Source: Nocardioides albus
Lineage (GTDB): Bacteria; Actinomycetota; Actinomycetes; Propionibacteriales; Nocardioidaceae
Length of the DNA: 64,000 bases
Direction of reading: 5' to 3'
Assembly: GCF_014648255.1 (NCBI RefSeq)
Contig: NZ_BMQT01000003.1
Location: 124,001 to 188,000, forward strand
Shown here: positions 20,578-29,396 of the stretch, piece by piece
How positions within the stretch are numbered: position 1 is the first letter of the stretch
How the letters are laid out: each line of letters begins with the position of its first letter
Notes under the pieces: generated by a model
What the model was told of the DNA's origin: nothing
The model's input: the letters and a program-made list of their open reading frames with translations, nothing else
Databases searched by the model: none
Program-made: the position numbers and the translations under genes

Positions 20578-21530
20578 TAGCTCGACCGAGTCACCAGGAC
20601 GACCTTCCCCGTCGTCTCACGGCCCTCGAGTGCGGCGTGGGCCACCGAGGCCTCGGCGAGCGGGAACCTCGATCCGACGTATGGCCTCCGCGTGCCGTCT
20701 GCTGCGGCCTCGAGCGCGGCCCGTTCGAACTCCTTGATCCGGCCCAGGACCCGGGGGCCGAGGATGTCGATGATCTTGGCGCCGCCCTCGTAGCCGTCCT
20801 GGTCGCCGGAGTACCGGACCATCCGCCCGTCGTCCTCGAGGTGGGCGTAGACCTGCCTGGGCACGTCGCCGCCGAGCCCGTCGAGAAGGACCGTGATCCG
20901 GGGCTCCTCGGCACGGAGCCGCTCCAGCCAACCGTCCGTGCGGTAGTCGATGACCGTCTGCGCGCCGAAGCCGCGAGCGACCTCGAGCTTGGCGTCCGAA
21001 CCCGCGAGCCCGACCGCGCGAGCGCCCGCGTTGCGGATGCCCTGGAGCAGGATTGCGCCCATGCCACCAGCGGCCGAGGTGACCACGACGACGTCGTCGG
21101 GAGTGAGCTGGGCGTCGTCGAGCACCGCCGCCGAGGTGCGTCCGGTGCCGATCGCGGCGACGGCCTCGGCCGACTCCAGCCCGTCGGGGCGGAGATAGAG
21201 CTGCGTCTCGTCGGCGATGGCGAGCTCGGCGTAGCCGCCGCTGCTTCCCGGGCCGAGATGCGCGACCACCTTCGCGCCCAGCCAGGCCTCGTCGACGCCG
21301 CCACCGAGCTCGTCGACCACGCCGGCGACCTCACGACCGGGTGTCATCGGGAGCTCCGGTCGCGGCATCGTCGGCGGCAGGTCGCCGGCTCTGATCGAGG
21401 TGTCGAGGCGGTGGATGCCCGCGGCCTCCACCCTGATGCGTACCTGGCCCAGGCCTGGGGTCGGGTCGGGCACCTCCTCGAGGCGTAGGACCTCCGGGCC
21501 GCCGAACTCGTGCTGTCTGATTGCTCGCAT
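20577..21530 (-). CDS. Zinc-less alcohol dehydrogenase / NADPH:quinone oxidoreductase family protein
   Basis: 317 residues of the medium-chain dehydrogenase/reductase family. The N-terminal GroES-like domain starts MRAIRQHEFGGPEVLRLEEV, typical of quinone reductases. The cofactor loop is VVVTSAAGGMGAILLQGIRN. The structural-zinc cysteines and catalytic-zinc ligands of classic alcohol dehydrogenases are absent. The natural substrate is not evident. The ATG seven codons into the open frame is chosen because the family begins MRAI; no ribosome-binding site is seen. Confidence 0.85.
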   Translation of the reverse strand: MRAIRQHEFGGPEVLRLEEVPDPTPGLGQVRIRVEAAGIHRLDTSIRAGDLPPTMPRPELPMTPGREVAGVVDELGGGVDEAWLGAKVVAHLGPGSSGGYAELAIADETQLYLRPDGLESAEAVAAIGTGRTSAAVLDDAQLTPDDVVVVTSAAGGMGAILLQGIRNAGARAVGLAGSDAKLEVARGFGAQTVIDYRTDGWLERLRAEEPRITVLLDGLGGDVPRQVYAHLEDDGRMVRYSGDQDGYEGGAKIIDILGPRVLGRIKEFERAALEAAADGTRRPYVGSRFPLAEASVAHAALEGRETTGKVVLVTRSS

Positions 21531-21584
21531 ACGGCGAGTCAACCTGCTCAAGTTGACTTGAGGTCAAGGGATTTCGGCAAGACC

Positions 21585-22244
21585 TCAGGCGAGCTCCGGG
21601 ATCGGCCGGAGCACCGCAGCGACATCGCGCGCGAGGCGTACGCGGCGGAGCAGCTCTTCCGCATCCGGCTCCACGTCGGTGGTGACCGTGATGGCGTCGT
21701 TGCGGGCCACCACCCACAGGCGTTCGTCGACGACATGGCTGGCGAACCGGGACAGCGACCGGGCATGCTCCTCGTCCGCCGCGATGACGGCCCCGTCCGG
21801 AGTGGTCACGTTGGTCTTGGCGCGGAACTCCGGCGGGAAGAAGACCGGCGTAGGCACCCGGCCCGTGCCGGTGTTGCCCGAGCCTGGCGAGAGCCCGATC
21901 ATCGCGGCAGTCTTGGGAAGACGGGCGGGAACCCGCACCACGACCCAGCGCGCCGCCCGCCAAGGGCCCTTCTCCGAGGATGCCTTGCCGTGCCAGTACT
22001 CGACCAGGATCCCGTCGCAGGTGCCGTCGATGACGAGGTCGCAGCGCTCGGCGCGTACGTCGGTCCCGAGCACCTCCCACCGCACCGGCCGCTGCGCCGC
22101 GGCCTTGCCGGTCACCACCGACCAGCCGAAGGTCTGCGCGGCGCGGGTCACGCTGTCCCGGCGCTCCTTCGTCAGCCGGGCGACCGAGGTGCGCGGCGCC
22201 TGCGACGGCGCCGCGGCTCGATCTGAGTAGACCCCCCTCGGCAT
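21585..22244 (-). CDS. Conserved-looking hypothetical protein
   Basis: 219 residues from the ATG at 22244. I do not recognise the family. The protein is soluble, has a basic N-terminus (MPRGVYSDRAAAPSQAPRTS), then a mixed alpha/beta region with WEVLGTDVRAERCDLVIDG and YWHGKASSEKGPWRAARW, and ends in a helical segment (AEELLRRVRLARDVAAVL). The middle has a Gly/Ser/Thr loop (LSPGSGNTGTGRVPTPVFF). The start is set by a TACGAT box 7 nt upstream; an ATG three codons earlier overlaps that box. It diverges from the ASCH-like gene. Confidence 0.6.
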   Translation of the reverse strand: MPRGVYSDRAAAPSQAPRTSVARLTKERRDSVTRAAQTFGWSVVTGKAAAQRPVRWEVLGTDVRAERCDLVIDGTCDGILVEYWHGKASSEKGPWRAARWVVVRVPARLPKTAAMIGLSPGSGNTGTGRVPTPVFFPPEFRAKTNVTTPDGAVIAADEEHARSLSRFASHVVDERLWVVARNDAITVTTDVEPDAEELLRRVRLARDVAAVLRPIPELA

Positions 22245-22251
22245 GCGCTCC

Positions 22252-22257
22252 ATCGTA
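22252..22257 (-). promoter_or_regulatory. -10 box of the hypothetical gene at 21585-22244
   Basis: TACGAT, 7 nt, then ATG at 22244. This box favours the shorter of two candidate starts. Confidence 0.45.
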
Positions 22258-22346
22258 AGCGCCCCGACCCCAGGATTTCGGGAAGGCGAAACCGAATTTC
22301 CTACAGAGGTCGCGCGATCTCCGATCCGGCAAGGTTTGATAGGTGG

Positions 22347-22922
22347 GTGCTGTTCCCCAACGCCGACCTCGAACGCATCCGCGCCGGCGAGGTCGATCTC
22401 GCCTTCCGCCGCTGGAAGCGACCGATGCACGTCGCCGGCGGTCGTCAGCGCACTCGGCTGGGCGTGGTCGAGTTCATCGCCGTCTCGCCGGTGACCTGCG
22501 ACGCGATCACGGAGGACGACGCCCGCCGGGCAGGTACGACGCTCTCGGAGCTGCTGGCTTTCCTGTCCCGCAAGGACGGGGACGTCTACCGGATCGAGAT
22601 GCGCTACGCCGGTGATGATGAGCGGATCGCCCTGCGCGCGAAGCGCCCGGGCAAGAAGGAGACCGCTGCGCTGGTCGCGAAGCTGGCGGACATGGACCGG
22701 CGCAGCCGCCGCGGTCCCTGGACCCGGCAGCACCTGGAGCTCATCGAGGCACGTCCCGGCGAGCTGGCCGAGACCATCGCAGCCTCGATCGGGCGGGAGA
22801 AGAAACCGTTCAAGTCTGACATCCGCCGCCTCAAGGAGCTCGGCCTCACCGAGTCGCTCCCCGTCGGCTACCGGCTCTCACCCCGAGGTCGCGCCGTCCT
22901 CCGTACCCTTCGTTCCAGCTGA
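22347..22922 (+). CDS. ASCH/PUA-like domain protein (tentative)
   Basis: 191 residues. The N-terminal part (DLAFRRWKRPMHVAGGRQRT, then LGVVEFIAV and ITEDDARRAGTTLSELL) resembles actinobacterial ASCH-like proteins with a PUA-type RNA- or nucleotide-binding fold. The C-terminal 80 residues are helical and charged, with a winged-helix look (KSDIRRLKELGLTESLPVGY, then RLSPRGRAVL). The combination suggests a nucleic-acid-related role, but this is inference. GTG start at 22347; TTTGAT lies 6 nt upstream. It ends next to the second repeat array. Confidence 0.55.
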   Translation: MLFPNADLERIRAGEVDLAFRRWKRPMHVAGGRQRTRLGVVEFIAVSPVTCDAITEDDARRAGTTLSELLAFLSRKDGDVYRIEMRYAGDDERIALRAKRPGKKETAALVAKLADMDRRSRRGPWTRQHLELIEARPGELAETIAASIGREKKPFKSDIRRLKELGLTESLPVGYRLSPRGRAVLRTLRSS

Positions 22923-23117
22923 GACGTCACCCCCGTCGGCCGAAGCGTCAGTTACGTCGACCGAGACGTCAGGTACGTCGGCCGAGTGGGCAGTTCGTGC
23001 CAACTCGGCCAACCGCAGCGACGTCTCGGCCGACCGGAGTGACGCTTCGGCCGACCGGGGTGACGTCTCGGCCGACCGGGGTGACGTCTCGGCCGACCGG
23101 GGTGACGCTTCGGCTGG
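22921..23117. repeat. Palindromic array of 21-nt units, copy 2
   Basis: Three left-arm units (such as GAGACGTCAGGTACGTCGGC) lead into a central hairpin with arms GGCCGAGT/ACTCGGCC. About five right-arm units (GACCGGGGTGACGTCTCGGC) follow, close to the reverse complement of the left ones. The right arm has nearly perfect 21-nt periodicity. It lies between convergent genes (ASCH-like and lysA). Confidence 0.85.
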
Positions 23118-23119
23118 GG

Positions 23120-24508
23120 CTAGCCCATGTCGGTGGCGAACAGGTCGTCCTCGGTCTCGCGCCGGACGATGACGCGGGACTCACCGTCGCGGACCGCGAC
23201 GACCGGCGGCCGCAGCGCGTGGTTGTAGTTGGAGGCCATCGAGCGCCCGTAGGCGCCGGTGCCCGGGACTGCGATCAGATCGCCGGGCGCGACGTCCGCA
23301 GGCAGGAACTCGTGCTTGACCACGATGTCGCCGGACTCGCAGTGCTTGCCGACGACGCGGCCCAGGACAGGGCCGGCCGACGAGGCTCGCCCGGCGAGGG
23401 TGGCGGAGTAGTCGGCGTCGTAGAGAGCCGTGCGGATGTTGTCGCTCATCCCGCCGTCGACGCTCACGTAGGTGCGGGTGATACCGCCGTCGAGGGCGAC
23501 CTCCTTGACCGTGCCGACCGTGTAGACGGTGCACATCGAGGGGCCCACGATGGCCCGGCCCGGCTCGATCGAGAGATGCGGGACCGCCAGGCCGAAGCCA
23601 CGGCACTCGTGCTCGACGATCGCGGTCAGCTCCTCGGCCAGCGCCTTGGGCGTCGAGGGGTCGTCCTGGGTGGTGTAGGCGATGCCGAAGCCACCACCGA
23701 GGTCCATCTCGGGCAGCTCGGTGCCGAGCTCGTCCCGGATCCGGGCCTGCAGCGCCAGCACCCGCCGGGCGGCCACCTCGAAGCCGGAGGAGTCGAAGAT
23801 CTGGGAGCCGATGTGGGAGTGGAGCCCGCGCAGCTCGACGTTCGGGGCGTCCAGGAGGCGGTGTACGGCTTCGAAGGCGTCGCCCGAGGAGATCGAGAAA
23901 CCGAACTTCTGGTCCTCGTGGGCGGTGGCGATGTATTCGTGGGTGTGGGCCTCGACGCCGGCGGTGACTCGCACCATCACCCGGGCAACCACCCCGGTCT
24001 CGGCAGCGATCGCGGCGACCCGCTCGACCTCGGCGAAGGAGTCGACGATGATCCGCCCGACGCCGGCGACGATCGCCCGCCGCAGCTCCATCGGCGCCTT
24101 GTTGTTGCCGTGGTAGCCGATCTTCGCCGGGTCCACCTCGGCACGCAGCGCGACCGAGAGCTCACCGTCGGAGCACACGTCGAGGAAGAGCCCCTCCTGC
24201 GCCACCCAGCGCGCGACCTCGGTGCACAGGAACGCCTTGCCGGCGTAGTAGACGTCATAGCCCGTGAAGGCGTCACGGAACGCGCGGGCGCGCTCGCGGA
24301 AGTCGACCTCGTCCAAGACGTACGCAGGGGTGTTGATGTTCGCGACCAGGTCGGGCACCGCGACCCCACCGACCGTGAGGACACCGCTCGCGTCCTTGGA
24401 CGCCGTTGCCGACCACAGCGCCGGAACGAGGGCGTTGACGTCGTCCGGGGTCTTCAGCCACACCGGGGAGGTGCCGGTGAACGAGCCCGGCGATGCGTGC
24501 GCGCTCAC
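23120..24508 (-). CDS. lysA: Diaminopimelate decarboxylase
   Basis: 462 residues, PLP enzyme of the alanine-racemase-like barrel type. The cofactor lysine is in [15 protein letters not shown]. Other motifs are [43 protein letters not shown] and CESGDIVVK. It makes lysine from meso-diaminopimelate, the last step of the pathway. The GTG start at 24508 overlaps the argS stop as GTGA, so the two are coupled, an order common in actinobacteria. Confidence 0.96.
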   Translation of the reverse strand: MSAHASPGSFTGTSPVWLKTPDDVNALVPALWSATASKDASGVLTVGGVAVPDLVANINTPAYVLDEVDFRERARAFRDAFTGYDVYYAGKAFLCTEVARWVAQEGLFLDVCSDGELSVALRAEVDPAKIGYHGNNKAPMELRRAIVAGVGRIIVDSFAEVERVAAIAAETGVVARVMVRVTAGVEAHTHEYIATAHEDQKFGFSISSGDAFEAVHRLLDAPNVELRGLHSHIGSQIFDSSGFEVAARRVLALQARIRDELGTELPEMDLGGGFGIAYTTQDDPSTPKALAEELTAIVEHECRGFGLAVPHLSIEPGRAIVGPSMCTVYTVGTVKEVALDGGITRTYVSVDGGMSDNIRTALYDADYSATLAGRASSAGPVLGRVVGKHCESGDIVVKHEFLPADVAPGDLIAVPGTGAYGRSMASNYNHALRPPVVAVRDGESRVIVRRETEDDLFATDMG

Positions 24509-26169
24509 ATCCGCTCCGGAGCGGAGACCCCGAGCAGCCCGAGGCCGTTGGCGAAGACGGTGCGGGCGGCGGAGACGAGCGCAAGCCGGGCCAGGTTGAC
24601 GGGGGCCACCGGCTCGTCGCCCTTGGGCAGCATCCGGCAGTCGTCATCGTCGTACCAGCGGTGGAAGATGCCGGCGGTGTCCTCCAGATAGCGAGCGACC
24701 CGGTGCGGCTCGCGCAGCTCGGCGGCGGTCGCGACCACGCGCGGCAGCTCGGCCAGCGCGCGCAGCAGCTCGCCCTCGCGCTCGTGGGTGAGCAGCGACG
24801 GGTCGAAGGTGTCGAGATCGATCGCCATGCCGTGGTCTGCGGCGTTGGCCATCATCCGGCAGGTGCGCGCGTGGACGTACTGCACGTAGTAGACCGGGTT
24901 GGCGCTGTCGGCCTTGGCCCACAGGTCCAGGTCGATGTCGATGTTGGAGTCGCTGGAGTAGCGGGCCAGCGCGTAGCGGGCGGCGTCGACCCCGATCGCC
25001 TCGACGATGTCGTCGATGGTGACCACGGTGCCGGCACGCTTCGACATCCGCATCGGCTGGCCGTCCTTGAGGAGGTTGACCATCTGGCCGATCAGGATCT
25101 CGAGGTTCTCGTGGGGGGTGTCGCCGAAGGCGGCGCACATCGCCATCATCCGGCCGACGTAGCCGTGGTGGTCGGCGCCCAGCATGATGAAGCAGCGGTC
25201 GAAGCCGCGCTCACGCTTGTCGAGGTAGTAGGCGAGGTCGCCGGAGAAGTAGGCCCCGTTGCCGTCGGCCTTGATGACGACGCGGTCCTTGTCGTCGCCG
25301 AACTTCTCGGTCGCGAGCCAGATCGCGCCGTCCTTCTCGTAGACGTTGCCGAGCTCCTTGAGCTTCTCGATGGCTCGGTCCACGGCGCCGGACTTGTGCA
25401 GGTTGTCCTCGTGGAAGTAGACGTCGAACTCGACGTTGAAGTCGTGCAGGCTCTGCTTGATCTCGGAGAACATCAGGTCGACGCCGATCGCGCGGAAGAC
25501 CTCCTGCGGGTCGTCGCTCTCGAGCGCCTTCGGCTCCTTGGCGAGGACCTGCTTGGCGATCTCCTCGATGTACGCCCCGCCGTAGCCATCCTCCGGCACC
25601 GGCTTGCCCTGCGCCCAGGCCAGCAGCGAGCGCGCGAAGCGGTCGATCTGGCCGCCGTGGTCGTTGAAGTAGTACTCCCGGGTGACCTCGGCGCCGGACG
25701 CCTCCAGGACACGACCGAGCGCGTCGCCGACCGCGGCCCAGCGAACTCCGCCGAGGTGCAGCGGTCCGGTTGGGTTGGCGGAGACGAACTCCAGGTTGAT
25801 GTTGTGTCCCGCGAAGGCGTCGTTGTTGCCGTAGGCGGCGCCGGCGGCGACGATCTCGGCCGCCAGCTTGCCCTGGGCGCCGGCCTCGACAGAGATGTTC
25901 AGGAAGCCTGGCCCGGCGATCTCGACGTCCGCGATCCCCTCGGTCGCCTTGAGCTTCTCAGCCACCTGCTCCCCGAGCGCGCGGGGGTTCATACCCGCCT
26001 TCTTGGCCAGCTGCAGCGCCACGTTGGTGGCGTAGTCGCCGTGACCCTTCTGCCGGGGTCGCTCCACCGTGACAGTGCTCGGGACGCCGTCGGGAAGGGT
26101 GATCGCACCCTCATCGACGAGCGCGGTGAGGACATCGACGACCGCGGTGGAAAGCTGCTCAGGAGTCAC
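24505..26169 (-). CDS. argS: Arginyl-tRNA synthetase
   Basis: 554 residues from the GTG at 26169. The class I signature is [19 protein letters not shown] (HLGG form of HIGH). The second signature is [13 protein letters not shown], and the C-terminal DALR-type anticodon domain ends in [12 protein letters not shown]. The frame is open 24 codons further upstream, but TATACG lies 9 nt before this GTG, fitting a leaderless start that places those codons outside the mRNA. It is divergent from tRNA-Arg(CCG), its likely substrate. Confidence 0.95.
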   Translation of the reverse strand: MTPEQLSTAVVDVLTALVDEGAITLPDGVPSTVTVERPRQKGHGDYATNVALQLAKKAGMNPRALGEQVAEKLKATEGIADVEIAGPGFLNISVEAGAQGKLAAEIVAAGAAYGNNDAFAGHNINLEFVSANPTGPLHLGGVRWAAVGDALGRVLEASGAEVTREYYFNDHGGQIDRFARSLLAWAQGKPVPEDGYGGAYIEEIAKQVLAKEPKALESDDPQEVFRAIGVDLMFSEIKQSLHDFNVEFDVYFHEDNLHKSGAVDRAIEKLKELGNVYEKDGAIWLATEKFGDDKDRVVIKADGNGAYFSGDLAYYLDKRERGFDRCFIMLGADHHGYVGRMMAMCAAFGDTPHENLEILIGQMVNLLKDGQPMRMSKRAGTVVTIDDIVEAIGVDAARYALARYSSDSNIDIDLDLWAKADSANPVYYVQYVHARTCRMMANAADHGMAIDLDTFDPSLLTHEREGELLRALAELPRVVATAAELREPHRVARYLEDTAGIFHRWYDDDDCRMLPKGDEPVAPVNLARLALVSAARTVFANGLGLLGVSAPERM

Positions 26170-26178
26170 GAGGTCCAG

Positions 26179-26184
26179 CGTATA
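26179..26184 (-). promoter_or_regulatory. -10 box of argS-lysA
   Basis: TATACG ends 9 nt before the GTG of argS; the expected transcript start falls at or just before the codon. Confidence 0.5.
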
Positions 26185-26254
26185 AGCGCCAGTCGGTTTC
26201 ACCGTTATCCGTCCCAGCCTGTAGGGTTCCATCTGCACCACTCAGGTGGTGCAT

Positions 26255-26327
26255 GCCTCCGTAGCTCAGGGGATAGAGCGCCGGTTTCCGGTACCGTAGG
26301 CCGCAGGTTCGATTCCTGCCGGGGGCA
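26255..26327 (+). tRNA. tRNA-Arg (anticodon CCG)
   Basis: 73 nt fold into a full cloverleaf: acceptor GCCTCCG/CGGGGGC (one T-G pair), D arm GCTC/GAGC, anticodon loop TTCCGGT with CCG at 34-36, T arm GCAGG/CCTGC with TTCGATT loop, and discriminator A. No CCA is encoded. The outermost anticodon-stem pair (27-43) is C opposite T, a mismatch. It reads CGG codons, frequent in this G+C-rich genome. Confidence 0.95.
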
Positions 26328-26332
26328 CAGAT

Positions 26333-26358
26333 GAAACCGCTGGGTGACCAGCGGTTTC
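26333..26358 (+). terminator. Hairpin terminator after tRNA-Arg
   Basis: An 11-bp perfect stem GAAACCGCTGG/CCAGCGGTTTC with a GTGA loop is followed by TCTCATTT. It also ends 2 nt before the stop of the convergent membrane-protein gene, so it may serve both strands. Confidence 0.85.
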
Positions 26359-26360
26359 TC

Positions 26361-26846
26361 TCATTTCGCGCGGCGGTCCAGGACCGGTTCCACGGCGAGC
26401 ACCCCGATGACGGCGAGGGTCGCTGCGACTGCCACGCTCACCTCGCCGGCCCGGACGATCACGACGATCGCGGCGGCCGTCACGACGTACGGACGCAGGA
26501 ACGTGCACGGGCCGAGGATGATCGCGGAGGCGAGGTATCTCAGCTCCCAGCGCAGGATCCCGTACGCCGCCAGCGCAAGCAGCACGACGGCAGCGAACGG
26601 CGCGATGATCAGCAGGAACAGGTCGGCGGCCGAGACGTACGCCTCGAGGTCCTGTCCCAGGAGCAGGTCGATCGCGAGAACGCCGACCGCTGCCGACGAC
26701 AGCCACGGGAACAGGCGAACCCCGCGGAGCATGCCCACGTGGTCCTCGTGAGCGTGGTCGACCAGCCCGCTGCGGCCCTGAGCGGAGCGGAACCCGCTGA
26801 AGGCGGCGTCGAGGAGGCCGAGCAGCACGAGGACGACGAGACTCAT
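26361..26846 (-). CDS. Hypothetical membrane protein, coupled to a methyltransferase gene
   Basis: 161 residues with about five hydrophobic helices. The first is MSLVVLVLLGLLDAAFSGFR, and a cytosolic loop with His/Asp residues (LVDHAHEDHVGMLRG) follows. I do not recognise the family. Its ATG overlaps the stop of the upstream methyltransferase gene by 4 nt (ATGA), which fixes the start and suggests the two are made together. Confidence 0.7.
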   Translation of the reverse strand: MSLVVLVLLGLLDAAFSGFRSAQGRSGLVDHAHEDHVGMLRGVRLFPWLSSAAVGVLAIDLLLGQDLEAYVSAADLFLLIIAPFAAVVLLALAAYGILRWELRYLASAIILGPCTFLRPYVVTAAAIVVIVRAGEVSVAVAATLAVIGVLAVEPVLDRRAK

Positions 26847-27685
26847 CGACGCACGCCCACGAGCGGACGCAGCACGTCGAGCGCTCGCGGATGCCAACGC
26901 GAACCCTCCCGCACCTCGACGTCATGGTCCGGTGCACCACGGCTCGCGGCCGCGAGCAGCGTCTCGGCCGGATGCGCCCGGCGGGCCGACATCACGCCGT
27001 CGTGGCGGGAGACCGCCTCGCGCATCCGTGCCTGATGGAAGAGCCAGGCGCCCATAGTCGACCACAGGCACGGCGCGATGTCCCAGTGCGCGAATGCCGC
27101 GACGCCCAGTCGCGCCTGCGCGGCGAAGAACCCGTCGAGGTCCTCTGGAGCGAGGTGGTGCATGAGCCCGCTGGACACGACCACGGTCCGTGATCCGTCT
27201 TCGATGACGCCCCCGGGCTCGAACGCGTCAGCCGAGACGAACCGGCAGTCCAACCCCTCGAGCGCGGCCAGTCGCGAGGCCTCGGCGACGAGCACGGCGT
27301 TGAGGTCGACCCCGACCAGGTCGACGTGCGCGGGGAGCTCACCCCGGGCCGCGATCGAGCGCAGCACGTGCCCGAGCCCGCAGCCCACGTCGACGACTCG
27401 CACGGGCGCGGACCCGGCCGGAAGCAACGTACGCACCACGGAAGCCACTCGCCGGCCCAGCTGCAGCTCCTCCCCCAGCCGCTGCAGCTCCCGATGGATC
27501 CGCAGCCCGAGCGCGTCGATCGCCTCCGCGTCGAGGACTCCGTCGCGCGCAGGCAGCATGGAGACGACCTGCGCCGCGCGCACCTGACCCCGCGATCGCA
27601 GCAGCTCGACCGCATCGGCCCTGACCACCGCCGTACCCGAGCTCGACCAGAGCAGGTCGGTGATCTCCAACGGTCCGTCGCGCAT
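26843..27685 (-). CDS. Class I SAM-dependent methyltransferase
   Basis: 280 residues. The SAM-binding motif I is VRVVDVGCGLGHVLRSIA and motif II is VDLVGVDLNAVLVAEASRL; motif IV is near TVVVSSGLMHHL. The N-terminal 90 residues form a helical region, and the C-terminus is Arg-rich. The His pair in GLMHHLAPEDL recalls small-molecule methyltransferases. The substrate is unknown. A GTG five codons earlier is an alternative start; neither has a ribosome-binding site. Confidence 0.75.
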   Translation of the reverse strand: MRDGPLEITDLLWSSSGTAVVRADAVELLRSRGQVRAAQVVSMLPARDGVLDAEAIDALGLRIHRELQRLGEELQLGRRVASVVRTLLPAGSAPVRVVDVGCGLGHVLRSIAARGELPAHVDLVGVDLNAVLVAEASRLAALEGLDCRFVSADAFEPGGVIEDGSRTVVVSSGLMHHLAPEDLDGFFAAQARLGVAAFAHWDIAPCLWSTMGAWLFHQARMREAVSRHDGVMSARRAHPAETLLAAASRGAPDHDVEVREGSRWHPRALDVLRPLVGVRR

Positions 27686-27745
27686 GGCGGAAGTCAACAC
27701 GAAGAGGCGCCAGAAGAAGCGCTTCGCCCCTTCAGTGTCGGCGCG

Positions 27746-27961
27746 TCAGCGCGCAGCGGCATCCTCGGCGAGCGTGTGTGCGACGAGGGCATTGGCGTGA
27801 CCGTGCCCGAGGGCGTACTCGCTCTTCAGATGGGCCACGAGCTCCATGTGCTTGCTGCTCCCGTGGTCGCGGATGATCTGCTTCCACTCAGCGATCGGGC
27901 GGCCGTACTTCTTCTCGATGGACGGGAAGTAGGAGGCGGGGCCCTTCACCTGGTCGGTCAT
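27746..27961 (-). CDS. DUF4287 domain-containing small protein
   Basis: 71 residues. The sequence GPASYFPSIEKKYGRPIAEW followed by an HMELVAHLKSEYALGHGHAN stretch matches DUF4287, a short helical domain of unknown function. It is soluble and has no signal. AAGGAG lies 7 nt before the ATG at 27961, which picks this start out of a much longer open frame. It is divergent from the acetoacetate-decarboxylase-like gene. Confidence 0.85.
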   Translation of the reverse strand: MTDQVKGPASYFPSIEKKYGRPIAEWKQIIRDHGSSKHMELVAHLKSEYALGHGHANALVAHTLAEDAAAR

Positions 27962-28066
27962 CTCTGGTCTCCTTGTGCGTGCGTGGCGACCATCGCCACT
28001 CACCAACGCGTCGAGCAGAGCATCGCCATCTCGACACGGATCGACAACAGAATTCGGGAGACGTAC

Positions 28067-28672
28067 GTGACCAGCTATCCCCCAGCCCCTTGGCACATGC
28101 ACGGATCGATGTGGCTCTCGGTCTACCGGCTCGGACACCATGTCGACGAGCGGCACCCGAAGGGCATCTACGCCGTCGCCCTGGTCGACTACACCGACCC
28201 CAGCCCGCTTACCTACCACGAGCTCCTCTCCGCCCGGGTGATCACCGCGTCCAACGGGAAGAAGGCGGTGAGCGTGGTCGACATCTGGGTGGACTCCCCC
28301 GACTCCGTGGCCGGCGGCCGTACGTTGTGGGCGATCCCGAAGGGGCTGGCCAAGTTCAGCGGAGGAGCCTCCACGAAGGGGCCGCTGGCGACCCACACCT
28401 GGGAGGCGAGCCACGACGAGGGCCCGATCGCCACCGCTAGGTTCAGCGACGTCACCCAGCTGGCTCCGCGCCTCCCGATGAAGGGCAACGTCGAGCAGCC
28501 CGGGATCGAGGAGCACCCTGACACCGCCTGGCTCACCATGGACGGCCGGGCCAGGCTCCTGCCCGCGCACGGCAGCTGGAACTTCGACCCCGACGGCCCC
28601 CTCGCCTACCTCCGCGACGCGACCAAGATCGGCTCGTTCCGCGGCAAGGACTTCGAGATCGCCTTCGGCTGA
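28067..28672 (+). CDS. Acetoacetate decarboxylase-like family protein
   Basis: 201 residues. The order PPAPWHMHGSMWLSVYRL, then YHELLSARVI, then GRTLWAIPKGLAKF resembles the acetoacetate decarboxylase (ADC)-like fold. In true ADC a Lys forms the Schiff base; the Lys of WAIPKGLAKF stands in the right area, but activity cannot be assumed. The GTG at 28067 has GGGAG 7 nt upstream. The long in-frame extension upstream covers the methyltransferase gene on the other strand and is rejected. Confidence 0.75.
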   Translation: MTSYPPAPWHMHGSMWLSVYRLGHHVDERHPKGIYAVALVDYTDPSPLTYHELLSARVITASNGKKAVSVVDIWVDSPDSVAGGRTLWAIPKGLAKFSGGASTKGPLATHTWEASHDEGPIATARFSDVTQLAPRLPMKGNVEQPGIEEHPDTAWLTMDGRARLLPAHGSWNFDPDGPLAYLRDATKIGSFRGKDFEIAFG

Positions 28673-28695
28673 GCGAGGGTGTCGGTGGCTGCCGG

Positions 28696-28701
28696 TAGCG
28701 T
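28696..28701 (+). promoter_or_regulatory. -10 box of the VOC gene
   Basis: TAGCGT ends 8 nt before the ATG at 28710. A GAGGGA between the two could also act as a weak ribosome-binding site. Confidence 0.4.
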
Positions 28702-28709
28702 CGAGGGAC

Positions 28710-29057
28710 ATGAATGCACTCCACATCGACTACCTCGAGCTCGCGGTCACCGACCTCCCCGGCTCGCGCGCCTTCTACGAGTCCGCCTTCGGCTGGTCCT
28801 TCAACGACTACGGCGGGATGTACGCCGGGATCGTCGGACCTGACGGCACGGACGAGAACGGCGGGATGTACGCCTCCGAGACCCCGGTCGCCCCGCTCCC
28901 GTTGATCCGCACGACCGATCTCGAGGCCGCGGTCTCGGCCGTCGAGAAGGCCGGCGGCACGATCACCGAAGTGCCCTACGACTACCCCGGCGGGCGCCGG
29001 TTCATCTTCACCGACCCGTCCGGGAATCGGCTCGGGGTCTACCAGCCTGCTGAGTAG
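28710..29057 (+). CDS. VOC family (glyoxalase/bleomycin-resistance-like) protein
   Basis: 115 residues forming one VOC module: IDYLELAVTDLPGSRAFYES, then GWSFNDYGGMYAGI, and a C-terminal FTDPSGNRLGVYQPAE. The His/Glu metal positions of glyoxalase I are only partly present (Glu near LELAV, Glu at the end). It is probably a small-molecule-binding or metal-dependent enzyme of unknown substrate. Single-gene unit with its own -10 box. Confidence 0.85.
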   Translation: MNALHIDYLELAVTDLPGSRAFYESAFGWSFNDYGGMYAGIVGPDGTDENGGMYASETPVAPLPLIRTTDLEAAVSAVEKAGGTITEVPYDYPGGRRFIFTDPSGNRLGVYQPAE

Positions 29058-29097
29058 TCCCGATATCTAAGGCTCGACCGGATTACCGGGAGCGCCC

Positions 29098-29103
29098 TAG
29101 ACT
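29098..29103 (+). promoter_or_regulatory. -10 box of the MazG-like gene
   Basis: TAGACT is followed by 8 nt and the ATG at 29112, with no ribosome-binding site in between. Confidence 0.5.
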
Positions 29104-29111
29104 CCGACCGC

Positions 29112-29396
29112 ATGACCGACGCTACGCCGGCTCTGCTCGCGTATCTGTCCCGGTGGCTCGATGAGTCCCAGGGCGATCGCGACGCGGAAGCCGTTCTCTG
29201 GGGGAGAGTCGCGAAGGTGGGCGAAGAGGCCGGCGAGGCCATCGCCGCACTCATCGGAGCCACCGAGCAGGGCCCCCGACGATCCATCACCCACAGCTAC
29301 GACGATGTCGTCGACGGGCTCTTCGACGCTGCGCTCACCGCGATGACGGCGGTCGAGCAGATCGCCGGCGCCGAGCGCGCCGGCGCGCCGACCTAG
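29112..29396 (+). CDS. MazG-like nucleotide pyrophosphohydrolase family protein
   Basis: 94 residues. The metal-binding EXXE motif is visible in KVGEEAGEAIAALIG and the following acidic helix in YDDVVDGLFDAALTA, the all-alpha NTP pyrophosphohydrolase pattern. Such proteins remove non-canonical or excess nucleotides. The stop overlaps that of the convergent acyltransferase gene within the palindrome CTAG. Confidence 0.8.
   Translation: MTDATPALLAYLSRWLDESQGDRDAEAVLWGRVAKVGEEAGEAIAALIGATEQGPRRSITHSYDDVVDGLFDAALTAMTAVEQIAGAERAGAPT

Noticed and set aside
22921-23117. CRISPR array
   Set aside because: Units are adjacent without spacers and are inverted across the centre, so this is a palindromic array, not repeat-spacer DNA; no cas genes are near.
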